A stretch of DNA of 64,000 bases, from the NCBI GenBank assembly GCA_018257865.1, contig JAEUBA010000045.1, positions 1 through 64,000 of the forward strand. The letters are read 5' to 3'. This DNA is from Stereocaulon alpinum (Eukaryota; Ascomycota; Lecanoromycetes; Lecanorales; Stereocaulaceae). Of the stretch, positions 10,042 to 20,680 are shown piece after piece; positions within the stretch are counted from its first letter, which is position 1, and each line of letters opens with the position of its first letter. The position numbers and the translations under genes were made by a program. A model generated the notes under the pieces. The model searched no databases. It had not been told where the DNA came from and worked only from the letters and a program-made list of their open reading frames with translations.

Positions 10042-11397
10042 TCAGGGTGGCGGACTAATATCCAGCCCAGCAACTTTCAACTCAAAGCTATCCATTCGTC
10101 CATAACTCCCTGCGACGTCTAGATCTAGCCGCCCTCGTTCGCAATTTTCGAAATCGATTGTAGCGAGGAGTAAGCCGCCATCTTCGACTTCCCAGAGTGG
10201 GCCGGCGAGCACATCGCCCGTAGGTGAGATGATGCATGAGCCCCCGCGGGAGACGAAGTCTTCATCATCTTTGTCCTGTTGTGGTTTGGTGTTGGAAGCG
10301 GAAAAGGTGTCTTTGGAAGACTTGGAAGATGGGAGGGCAAGCTCATAGTTGTCCGGTGTATCATAGTGTGTCGACTTCTGAGGGGTTCCCATGGCTTGGT
10401 CATCTACAGGAATTGTGCTCAGACGGAGGGGTGTTGTCGCGTTAGTGGTTGCTGAATCTGAAGATTCATGCTTAGTGGACGGGTTGGGGTCCGGCGAAGG
10501 CAAGCAGATTTCATGATTGCCTTCGGTCTTGGTCACGATCGAAGGGCTTCTTTTGGTTTTCTTATCAACTCCAGTACCATTCGTACCATTCAATTGCTCC
10601 TGATCATGCTTTGCCTTTGTTTTGCCCGTGATCCAGTCAGGGAGGTGTTTTCTCTTCATGCATTGATTGGCACTTAGGACATATGCTCTTGACTCGCCTG
10701 CGACAGTCTGCATGAGCGGCACCCAGGTATCTCTTGCATCAGCAGTGGGTGCAAGATAGAGATTGACGTTTTGCGAGTACAAAGAGAACCTCAGCAGAGG
10801 CATATAGTTCTCCCAACATATTGCCGCCGCCAGGGTAAGCTTCACCCCAGCAATTGTCGTTGTAATGGCTCTGAGGGTCGATGGCGAGCCTTGCGCCCAG
10901 ATCAGCCTCTCGGCGCCAGTTGGCATGACTTTCCGCCTTTTTCCCAGACAGCCTTCTCTTGGGCAGACATATACAACGGCGCAATACAGACTCCCGCCGG
11001 ACTTCTCCACCAGCCCAACAACTAGGAAGACTCCCGTCTCTCTAGCCACCTCCTCTAACCGCTCTCTTGTCCCATCACCTCTGTACTCTTTCCCTTTCGC
11101 TACCTCTAGCTTCTTGTCCACCCAATCCTGCCCAGCGCCCCGAGGTGTGTCTCCAAGATCGACAGCGCTATGGAAGTAGTGAAGAAACTGTTCACGGCCA
11201 ACGTCATTGCGGGACCCGACGGCAGCGCCAAAAGAGCATGTGCGAGGGTAGCCACCCAGGTAGGCTTCCGGGAAGAGGAGCAATTGGACGCCCTCACCGG
11301 CAGCTTTACGAGTAGTTTCGGAGAGGGCGGAGAGTGTTTCGGATGTGGATGGGAGGGTGCGTGACTGGGAGACGGCAACGGTGAGTGTTTGAGGCAT
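10042..11397 (-). CDS. nitrilase-family carbon-nitrogen hydrolase
   Basis: Predicted nitrilase (or cyanide hydratase-like enzyme), converting a nitrile to the acid plus ammonia, or to an amide. Single exon, 451 residues, ATG at 11397. The catalytic Glu-Lys-Cys set is complete: E44 in FPEAYLGGYP, K156 in RRKVMPTGAER, C194 in AAICWENYMP. The conserved C-terminal half (SRGGSCIISPTGDVLAGP, residues 383-400) follows. Odd: between SANQ (about 245) and SRGGSC (383) lies a Ser/Thr/Lys-rich, apparently disordered insert of about 120-130 residues where the family usually has a loop of a few tens. No splice pair that would remove it was obvious. Family calls do not fix the substrate; aliphatic or arylaceto-nitriles are both possible. 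Confidence 0.85.
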   Translation of the reverse strand: MPQTLTVAVSQSRTLPSTSETLSALSETTRKAAGEGVQLLLFPEAYLGGYPRTCSFGAAVGSRNDVGREQFLHYFHSAVDLGDTPRGAGQDWVDKKLEVAKGKEYRGDGTRERLEEVARETGVFLVVGLVEKSGGSLYCAVVYVCPREGCLGKRRKVMPTGAERLIWAQGSPSTLRAITTTIAGVKLTLAAAICWENYMPLLRFSLYSQNVNLYLAPTADARDTWVPLMQTVAGESRAYVLSANQCMKRKHLPDWITGKTKAKHDQEQLNGTNGTGVDKKTKRSPSIVTKTEGNHEICLPSPDPNPSTKHESSDSATTNATTPLRLSTIPVDDQAMGTPQKSTHYDTPDNYELALPSSKSSKDTFSASNTKPQQDKDDEDFVSRGGSCIISPTGDVLAGPLWEVEDGGLLLATIDFENCERGRLDLDVAGSYGRMDSFELKVAGLDISPPP

Positions 11398-12743
11398 GTT
11401 ATGCTGTTCGTGGAGTAACAGGTAATACGTGAGACGGTGGGTGTGTCTGACGGATGCTTACCCGAGAACAGAGAATTCTCAAGAGCGGGGTGAACGGAAC
11501 TGCCCCACCTTGAAACTCAGTAGCTGTATATTCTGTGACAATCGTGTCTTAACATCTCTCAATCCTTTCATTGACAGTCTAGCTCGCAGCAGGTAATTCT
11601 ATCATCCAGCTGTAGTCTGCTCACGGGCAGTCAGTCAAGCTAACAGATTCTTCGCTACTGCCTGCCGACTAGGCGCCCAAGCTTCGGGTTGGAGTTCTAT
11701 GTTAGCCATAGTCAAGGTCTTCGAAGCAAGCGTTGCCAAGCCTGTAAGCATTGAAGTCTGATGTCCATGCGATGCCATAATAGTAATACCGGGCCCAAAC
11801 GGTCGCTCAGCCGCATAGGATTTATCCTCGAGACCTGGGTGAGCATGAGCCTGGACCGTAGCAAGATTTTCTTAAGTTGCAGATAAAGTATAGTAGAAGA
11901 TCCAAGCCCTGGACTGTAGCGCTCAGCGCTCTGATTGGAAACCAACGAATGTTTATTATAGAGTGTCGAAGACCTCAGGATTTAGCCTTTTGTGAGCCTG
12001 TAAGGCTTGGCGGCCATTACGCGCAGTAAGTATCATATGATAGTACGCGCTCTCAACCTACGCATACTTAAGAGGGTTGAATAGTCACTTCTAGGAACTA
12101 TCAGGATCATAGTCAACAGCCTCGTTGTGTCGTTGTGCGACCCACTTCATAGGTATTGATCAATAAAGCTGTCTCATATCGTGCCTCCTGAGCAATTCCA
12201 ATGCACAAAGCTGGGAGGCAACTGCTTGTACATCACAAGTCATAGCAACCCCACGGAGTACAGAGACGTATTACATCCATACCATTGGCAATTTGTCTGC
12301 TTAGCAGGCTTCTTGAACCACCACGTGTTTGGTAGATGGCTCGTTTATATGGAAGGTACTGTAATATCGGGTCACACGCACAGCTGAGAAGATAGAGTTG
12401 TCTCGTCTGATATATTACGTTGATACACCTTGAGCAGAAGGGCAAGCCCATCTGAGGTGCACTCGTACTCAAAGATCACCGAAGCATGATCTTGTCTCAT
12501 GCTAATCCTACCCAGGGACAGCCCCCCCAAGTAGATAGCATCCAGCTCAAGATCAAGCGATGGAGGAACGAAAGATCGAGCGAGGTAAGAGACTGGAAGT
12601 CGACAAGGAATGGCACTTTTCTTGAGAGGATAGAAGTGATGCTTCTCAATTAGCTGTTGTGGGTATTCAAAGTCATGTCCGCTTCTTCGTCCTCTACCGC
12701 CTGACGGCGTAGGAGCCCCTGGATCCTAAGCCTTCAGCAACGT
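11398..12743. other. intergenic, no gene recognised
   Basis: Upstream flank of the nitrilase and 3' flank of RSE1. Only short, unsupported open frames (11712-11945, 12181-12472). A perfect 12-bp palindrome TATCATATGATA lies at 12031-12042, bracketed by GCGC on both sides. Confidence 0.4.
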
Positions 12744-15700
12744 TTAATAAGCTACTCGAGTACGCATATCCTGGAACTTGTTTAGCAGTCCGCTATAGAT
12801 GAGTATCGTTGAGTGGGGCTTACAGATATCTTCCGTTCTATTTCCCTGACCGATCGATCCAATTCTGCAGCAATCATTTGCTTTTTGTCATTGGGCAGCA
12901 AAGCGTAGCGTTCGCATACTATAGGTTGTTAGCAGTCTGTATCATAGGAGATGTGCATCGGTGTCACTCACAATCCCCATCAATCATTCCCTTCACAGGC
13001 ACGTAGTAACCACGGTATATGAGATGATCTCGTCCGGCCAACGGTGCATCCTCAGTCCGCAAATGCTGCTCGAGGGTCTGGAAGAAGTCGACGTCTTCTC
13101 GACTTACGAATGGTACAAAGATACCCAAGGTTCCCTGAAGACCCGTCCACAGCAGCACATCTCGGCCTCCAGCCACCAGTTGGGTCTTTTGTATGCTTGT
13201 AGGCACATCTTGTGGGAAGAAATGGGCAAGCAAAGCGAGACGATTAGGGGCGCCTTGAAGGTATTGACGTTCGTGGATGAGATGCGCACCAGAACCATCT
13301 TCGTCAGCTTCTTCTGATGCTTTCTGTGGACAACGCAGTAGCCAAATGTTTCCAAATTTGTCGCCACCAGCGACAGTCTCATAGTCGACCATGGTGGTGG
13401 ACGTCGTCCACCTGGCAACGACGTCGTCAACGAACGGTATAAGTAGATTCTCTTGGTACTTGTAAACCACATAGACAACGCTTTCTTGGACGTCGCTGAC
13501 GATAATGCGGCTGCCTTGAGTCTGAAGGCCGACAACTAAATTGGGCACAACTTGCGCTTGGCACTTGCGGAGAAGCTGCTTCAAGCCGAGATCGTAAATG
13601 CGTAGCTCGTTGCCTATTCCAGCTAGCAGGCGCCCTTGGAAGCCAAGAAGTGCTTGCGGAGGTTGTTCGACCTTCGTCTTGTGAATGAACTCGAGTTCTT
13701 TACCGTCTTCTAGGAATCGGTAGACATAGACGAAGCCAGCACTGAAGGATCTTGGCGCGACTACAATGTCTTTGCCTGTACCAACGACAAGGAATGTCTC
13801 GTCATCTTGACTCGAGAACGATACAGCTGCTAGACTAACAGCCGCCTCGTTCTCCTCGAAATCAATCCGTTGAAGCACGGCTTTGGCGGTGATTGGATCG
13901 ACGATATTGATACATGATGCCCAATGGCCTTGAGCGCGAGCGTAGCCAAAGTCCTCAGGAGGGAGCACCGCCGCATCTCCGTTCACTAAGGTGGTGTCGT
14001 TGAGCAGCCGCTGTTTGGTCGAAGGAGATAGAGTGTTATTATCAGATTCAATAGTGTAGAATAGCGGCTGGTCAGGGTGTCGGACCAATTTTCGAGGGGT
14101 GTATGTCAGCGGTATTGACTGTTGAAGCAGGTTGTTACCGAGCTTGTCGATGGAGAAAATCCTGAGAAGGAAGACATCAGCCTTCGCTAAACGAAAAGAG
14201 CGAATCTTCGGCAAGAGAAAGAAAGAGCCACGTTTCAGAAGGAACAATTGGAAATATAAACGAAAATTATCCCCACGGTCGTAAAGACATCGGTGGAAAC
14301 CGCTGTGATCATCATTGTAGCTTGGGGAATGGGTAGGACGGAAAATGCGACAAACCTACCTTAGATTATTTTTCTCGATCCCAACCATGCCTTCGACGCA
14401 TTGTTCGCTACTGAAGTTTGACGCATACTCTAAAGCGTTGTAATCTAGTGGTGTAAGCATGAACCCTTTGGTTTGAGGATCTGAGTAGCCAAGCCACGAC
14501 CGCGAACTCAAAGCAAGAACTGCTGGCTGTCCTTTGACGGAGACGCGGAATAGCTTCGCAGGTTTGGGACCGAGGAAACGGGTACGCGTATCCGAAAGCT
14601 CGCCAGTGACCTCGTCAAGGACTGTTCGGAGATATACACCAGAGTGAAGCCCAATATGCAAATATAGCGTGGATCCACCGGACGTTGAGTCGGCCATAGC
14701 CATTATTGAAAGGGCGCTCGGCTCAGAAGTCAAAGCTTGAACTGATTTGTTTTCAAGTGTGGACTCAGGATCGAGACTCAGTATGCGCACAGTCGAGTCT
14801 GCACAACCAATAGCGAGAAATTGGCTTCGGGTACGACCCTCAGGGACCTCTCCAAGACTCAGACAGCTTACTGAAGCGCTCATTTCCCGCTTTTCGTCGT
14901 ATTCCGCCAGCGAACCATCAGTGTCCATCTCAAAGTAGACGATCTCGCCAGAGCTCAAGGCTACCGCTACTTGTCTTTCATTCGTCGTTGCTGCGACTAT
15001 GTATCGATGTTGCGGTGTTGGCCATTCGTTGACTCGACGATCAGCTCTGATGTGCCTGATACCATGAGGATGGACTTGAATCAACGCATCTTCGCCAAGC
15101 TGCTGGACAGCCAGAGTGGGAGCACTGGAAAGGAAGCCAGTATCCGTCACTTCCTCCACCGTTTCTCCAATACTTAATACAAGGGTTTCCCCTTTGAAAG
15201 ACAGTACAATATAAGCATCATATTCGTCAGCTCGTGTAATCTTCGTTGTCCAGACGGCCGTTGGACCACCAGGTAGTTCGGAGCCAACGATATCGTTGAC
15301 CTCCAGACCATGCTTGAGTGTCCGGAATGAGCTGCGTGCTCCGGTACCGCATACTGAGTAAATCTGGGGTGCATCTTCTTCGGTCAGATTCGCAACCCTA
15401 CAGTCCATCTGCGGATTCATAGAATCAATGCTCTCCACTAGATTGACATTCTCTGCGGCTCGAGGATGAAAATAGACGGGGGTGTACGGTTCAGTAGGAT
15501 CTGGAGGGAAAGAGTCGCTGTCGAATTCAGTTTCCTCGTCATCGTCTCCGAGCTTCTCGAACTGGTAGAAATGATGATTTCCGGTTTCGCTCGCAACAAA
15601 GAGAAACCCGCTCTTCAAAATGCAGAGATTGGACGCTATCGGAACTGTATCAAAGTATTTAATCTTGAGCCTTTTGACTTCTGGGGTACCCTGGCCTGCA

Positions 15701-16823
15701 TCGTCTTCCACCATCTCCAATGTGACCTTGAACATATCACCATCTTCGCTCTGCAACAGGAAGAAGAACGCTCCACGCATCTTATGCATGACACCAGCAA
15801 TAATGTATCTTTTCCTTTCAGGGTTCTCGGTAGCTCCCCTGCGACGCGGTATTGCTACTCGGAACGGGTCTTGATTAGAGTGTCTGTAGGTGATATTATC
15901 GAGGCCACACACGAGGACTCCGCTTGGTCCATCTGCACCGCCTGGTACTTGAAAGAGCATGGTAGCTGTCCGATCAACAGGGTCGCTCCATTTTCGAACA
16001 ACATGGTTGAGCCCCAGGTCGAGTTCGTAGTAGACTAACGATTTTTCCAGGTCTTCGTATGCTTGGCCAGTAGAGTCCTGGTCGCATTCTGTGTAATCCA
16101 CTTCGAGAGCCGCGAATACTGGATTTTCATAGCCAACATCCAAGCCGACCAATGCAAAGACCAAGGTCTGTGGTTTGTGTGCCTCGAGGGGTGAGGAGAT
16201 TGTCAACTCTGCCTGGGCGTTTCGATTGAGAACATAGACAAGCTTGTTCTTTTCGACTGATGCAATCAAGCATGCCCTACCCTTTGGGTCTACGGCAAGG
16301 TATTGACCAGGTATCACTCGCCTTATACCTGACTTGCCGAAGGTCTCGAGGTGTATTCGGTTGAACCGGTTCTGAGACGGTACATATTCAATGATTGTGA
16401 TACGACCGGAGTCAGAGCCTATGATGATATAATCTAGAAACACATCTCAGCCCGTTTCTCTAGCCAGTATTCCACCACGAGCGCCATGGCCGCTGCAATC
16501 TCTGTGGTATTTCGATGTGTCTCACCATCCTTCAAGAATCACTAAATGTAGCTTGAGGAGCTTGGGGATAATCACATACCTTTGCTGCTGCCTGCTAACC
16601 TGAACGCCGCCAAGGTTCGTATGATACCAAACACATCTTGGGACAGAATCGTGCTAATTTTGCCCTGGGAAGGGTCTGGTCGGTGAATGGTAAGCCGGGA
16701 GCCTGATGCAGTGACAATCTGCTGCTCTTTCGTGCCGGCAAATTGTCCGAGTATTGCTTGCGTAACGGCGGAGGGCGGTTGTATTGTGAGCGAGTACATG
16801 AACATGCTCGAGGTCGCCGCCAT
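12744..16823 (-). CDS. RSE1: pre-mRNA splicing factor RSE1 (SF3b subunit 3 / SF3B130)
   Basis: Large beta-propeller scaffold of the U2 snRNP SF3b complex, acting in branch-site recognition in the nucleus. Five exons on the minus strand: 16823-16580, 16433-14360, 14161-12972, 12918-12824, 12770-12744; 1209 residues, the usual length for the family. Introns are 146, 198, 53, 53 bp with GT-AG ends; CTAAC or CTAAA precede the last two acceptors. Junctions restore conserved text: SSK/DYIIIGSDSGRI, NNLR/IFSID, KGMIDGD/LCERYALLP, ERKIS/DMRTRVAY. The N-terminal MFMYSLTIQPP and the C-terminal PVKGMIDGDLCE block are diagnostic. The last exon codes for only eight residues and is easily lost by automatic prediction. 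Divergent from MSS51 with a 267-bp shared upstream region. Confidence 0.95.
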
Positions 16824-17090
16824 CTTGGTGTTTCCTACAGCGCAAGGCTGTCACTAATGTTGGGCTAGTCAAGCTCAAGCACGCTCTGAAACGAGAAGTG
16901 CATAGTTAGTGGGTATTTTCAGGTTGGAGAAGAGGTCATAGGCAGAAGCTTGGTGCTTAAATGAAAACATTCATGTTATGCCTGGTCTAAAAATCGCAAG
17001 TCTCGAAGCTCGCGGTTGCCAAGAACCGTAGGGCTAGCTTGTCGATGACGATCCGAGCTTCGCTATTGTTTTTGCTCGCAGCAGCAAACA
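16824..17090. promoter_or_regulatory. short bidirectional promoter region RSE1/MSS51
   Basis: 267 bp separate the start codons of the divergent RSE1 (-) and MSS51 (+), so both core promoters and 5' leaders must lie here. No TATA box stands out. Assignment is by position only. Confidence 0.5.
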
Positions 17091-18742
17091 ATGCAGTCAG
17101 GATATACGTGTCATAGATGCTTGCATAGCTTGAGAGGAACAGTGACTGCCCGGCCACCCGCATCAGCGTATAGACAGCTTATAAGATCGAGATGGAAGTC
17201 GACAACTACACGGCAATCTTTTCAGAGAATCCCCTTTGTCTCGACTCGCAATAGACGTACGAATGCTTCTTCAGGACCTCAGAAAAGTGTACAGGAGGAT
17301 GAACCCTCAGAGTCATATAGCCCGCTTGTGCGTGCTGCTACGCCTTCGACAACGCTTTCAGGGAACGTTCTACTTCAGTCAAATAACCTCTTCCATCCCT
17401 TCTCAGACTCGCCTCGGGTTGAGATCAGACGAAGAGCGGCATTCACGAAAACTCACGCATACTGTCCTCACCCCTCTCATCACCGAACGCGAATGCCACT
17501 CTCTCCACAGGACCCAGAGTCAAGGAAAATTCCGGGAAAGTCAGACCAACCTCCAGTACATGTTCGTTTCGAATGTCCCGATTGTGGCATTCCAGTATAT
17601 TGCTCGGAGGACCATTGGGCCGACGACTACGAGTCGCATATGGAAATCTGTGACACGCTAAGGGAGATCAATGAGGACGACCATGACCTCAGATCTGACC
17701 GCTTCTTCCCCGAATTTGAGTACCCAATACAACAGATGGAAGAGATCTTAGTCAACATGACGAATTGGGACACCTACCTATACTCAAGAGAATACAATGC
17801 TATAAACGAGGAACGGCCTTTGCGTCAAGTCACAAGGCTCCTGACGTATCCACTGACTATTGGGAGCATACTCTCAGAGCTCAGCCCGTACGAGATCTCT
17901 TCCCGGAAAGGTGGCCGGCTCACACCTGAAGGACTGAGATCACTAGCTGGTATTTCCCCACCTATCGGCCTCCATCCAGTCTCTACTAATTCAATAAAAA
18001 AGCACTCCGCTACACCCTCCATCCACCCCGTACCGGAGCCGATGACACTATTAAAGGCCTACGACCCAACCCTCCTCCTGTTCGCCTCTTTATTCTAGGT
18101 GCCCGCGCGGAGTCTTCTCTTCCCCGCGAAGTATGGCTACAACTCGCATATCTGTTTCCGCGAGTACAATTCCACCTTATATTTATTGGACCGGAGTCAA
18201 TGGCTAATCGTGATTCGGAATTCCCTCTACCAGAGCGAACCCCCGGGAACCCCTTTGGAGCTGTGGTTGAGGACAGAATCGGCCAAGAAATGAAGATCAG
18301 CACATTTGTCGAATATTATCATACGTTACACCAGGCTGGAATCTTCCACCCTTTTGACCCATACTTCGATTGTTTCGTCCTCTTCCATCCCGGTCTTGGC
18401 CATCCAGCAACCGCGCACGAGTGGCAGGACACTGTGCCGCTATTACTAGAGACCAAAGTACCCATAATAAGTACGGGGTATACCGAATGGGACATGAAGC
18501 GGGATATAGAATGGACAAAGGAGAGAGTGGGTGGTGAAATGGATATACTAATGGAGCCTGGCGAGAACAAATTCCGGAGTCTGAGATGGGATCTGAACGA
18601 CTATGACCCGTCAGATATAAGTTGTGGAAATTGGGGCGTCTGGGCCTTTAGAGGGAAGAGGTAAGTTCTACATTCATGCTCTTGAAAGGGAAGTCTCCAG
18701 GCTGACAATGCTTGCAGATATGACACCATCATGAAAGATTAG
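17091..18742 (+). CDS. MSS51: MSS51, mitochondrial COX1 translational activator
   Basis: Mitochondrial inner-membrane-associated factor needed for COX1 mRNA translation and Cox1 assembly. Exons 17091-17949, 18003-18660, 18718-18742; 513 residues. The apparent frameshift and stop at about 18100 are explained by a 53-bp intron (17950-18002, branch TACTAATTC): splicing gives RSLAALRYTLHPPRTGAD and then KGLRPNPPPVRLFILGARAES in one frame. The last intron (18661-18717) adds RYDTIMKD after FRGKR. The N-terminus is basic and Cys-containing, suiting a mitochondrial presequence. A MYND-like zinc finger segment (CPDCGIPVYCSEDHW and a later C) lies at about residues 162-187, followed by the conserved NWDTYLYSREYNAINEE and FHPGLGHP blocks typical of fungal Mss51. 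ATG 17091 is the first in frame. Confidence 0.93.
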
Positions 18743-19414
18743 AGCACCTTTTGTACTCTGGGGTTAGCTAGAACTACAAGCTTCCGCATGAGTAGATCTT
18801 CTCCCGGTCAATAAGACATAATTGTTCGGGCAATTGCCAGATCTGTGGTTGTCGCTGATGCGAACGGGCAAGACCAGCAGCTTGACTTCGCTTACTGAGA
18901 TCTCATGTAAAGAGGATCGGTCCTATTTGCTCCTCTTACTTGATTCTAAATCGCCAGCTACCGGTCGCTGGAGCTAATGCCACTAGCCCCGCTCCACGAT
19001 TGCACTCTCTTGCCTTTGCTTCCACAGACCGAAGACCCCCAATCACGCCTTCATTTCCGTTCTTCTGAGTTCTATAGTCAACTCGCCTGACCTCGCTGAA
19101 CGAAGAGAGTGTCTAACTCCGCATTCTCAACGTTGGTAGGAGTGTTGGCGAGCGGCTATATTATCATAAGGCTAGAAGCTCTCTTCTCTAAACCTTAGAT
19201 AACATCAATCTGTCACCAAAGCCAACGTGTCTGCTCCTGGTCCGTGCAGCCACTAGAAGTTCTTGAGTCTACCGCGCCACCTTTTGGTATTTTTGCGTCG
19301 AAGATCGTGGGCCTCTCGCCGTATTGGCTATATTGGTATACCGCCATCTTTATTCTGAACCAACGGAGTACACCACCTCGATATTAAAGCTATGAAGTCC
19401 TCTTCCATCCTTTA
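18743..19414. other. intergenic, no gene recognised
   Basis: 3' flank of MSS51 and 5' flank of the broken HeLo-like gene. No open frame of note and no repeat or RNA gene recognised. Confidence 0.45.
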
Positions 19415-20215
19415 ATGCCTGGGATTGGAGAGGCTGCCGCTATCGTTGGGCTTATAGCCACTGCTGCCCAGCTTTCCAATGCTATTATCGGCATCGTTGG
19501 CAGATATAGAGGTATACAAGTAGAGATCGAATCCTTTGGATGCGAAGTAGGATTGTTAGGAAAAGTTCTCGATCGGCCCAGCCGATTACTTGTGAAGGAT
19601 AATAACCCAATTGACATTGGTGTTCGGGTATTTGTGAGTGAAATGGTCGATGAGTGCAGTGAAGTAACCTCACGGCTCGGCGCCTTCAACGATAAGTTGT
19701 GTAAAGTCACAATTACGCAGCGAAGTCTGTAACCACGTTGCAAGGCCAAATGGCTGTTCATGGATGCAGAGATCGAGTACTTGCGAGCACGAGTGCACAT
19801 TACGAAGATCGATATCCTGCTAATAATGACACTACAATCCATCCCTAGAAGCCACAAATACGTTCCGACTGTGATACTCTCTTTGATGAAACTAACAGCT
19901 AATCCACCTCTCTCCTCGCAAAGCTCCGACTTGAAAGCTCGACTAAGTGACCATTCCAATAAGATTGATGAGATTTCTCGGTACAGAGAAGCGCAATTCA
20001 GGCAGCTGCGTAGGCTTGAAAGTGACTTGGATCCAGATGAAGAGCGAAGTGGTGACACCAATAGTGGACTTTCTATCTTGACTGTCAATTTTGCTGCTTA
20101 CGCTCAATCTGATCGGGAGTCGACCTTCAGTACTTACGATTGGATACCGCCAGAGATTCACATAGTTTCGGAGAGTGTAGTCAGCTTTTTCACGGCCTGC
20201 GAAATCCAAGATTAG
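19415..20215 (+). pseudogene. HeLo/STAND N-terminal-domain-like gene with one in-frame stop
   Basis: The first part (residues 1-105) begins MPGIGEAAAIVGLIATAAQL and continues with IVGRYRGIQVEIESFGCEVGLL: a helical pattern like the N-terminal domain of fungal STAND/NLR-type proteins (HeLo-like group), which trigger heterokaryon incompatibility or defence-type cell death. A TAA at 19730-19732 interrupts it, but the same frame stays open for another 161 codons to 20215, with text that reads as a continuation (AKWLFMDAEIEYLRARV, then an acidic ESDLDPDEERSGD). No intron fits: possible acceptors after the GTAACC at 19729 give introns of 16-41 bp or the wrong phase. CAA to TAA is a RIP-type change, so decay is plausible; sequencing error or readthrough are alternatives. 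No NACHT or NB-ARC module follows. Identification is tentative. Confidence 0.5.
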
Positions 20216-20680
20216 CCATCGAAAGCGTTGCATCTTGTCGAGTGTTACCTGCTTCGAGGACTTTCCTCTAATAATTGAAAGGATTCTTGTTAGAGTCATG
20301 CAATGTTAGAGATAGAAAAGAAATCGGAAGGATTCTTCTTAGAGCCATCCAATGTTAGAGAAAGGAAAGGTAGAAAGAGGATGTGGGAAGTTTGCGTGAG
20401 AGAAGAGTCTGAGAGTCAGGGACGATGTCAAAGCAGACACTTTGCTATATTCTATGCATCAATGACAGGGATGAATTGTTCAAGAAGTTCAGGCCTGCAG
20501 TACTCCCGCTTATCTAGATTATTGAGACATCAGTGAAGCCCTCATACAACGATACCGTCCAACAGTAACACACTAAGCCAAATTGGTATCGTACGACCGC
20601 TAGTGATGCCATTAGACAATGATCTTTCTGTTCCCTTATACAAAACCGTACATTTCGAATCATCTGCTAAGCCCAGTTTC
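20216..20680. other. intergenic with imperfect direct repeat
   Basis: Two about 40-bp copies starting GGATTCTT lie at 20281-20320 and 20330-20369, differing at a handful of positions, with a period of 49 bp. Otherwise nothing recognised. Convergent 3' ends of the HeLo-like gene and the VHS/GAT gene. Confidence 0.5.

Noticed and set aside
18050..18210. Apparent frameshift and stop splitting MSS51 into pieces
   Set aside because: A 53-bp GT-AG intron at 17950-18002 with a TACTAAT-like branch site puts all conserved Mss51 text into one frame.
19728..19770. Tiny intron removing the TAA in the HeLo-like gene
   Set aside because: Possible acceptors give introns of 16 or 41 bp, too short, and the 41-bp choice is out of phase.
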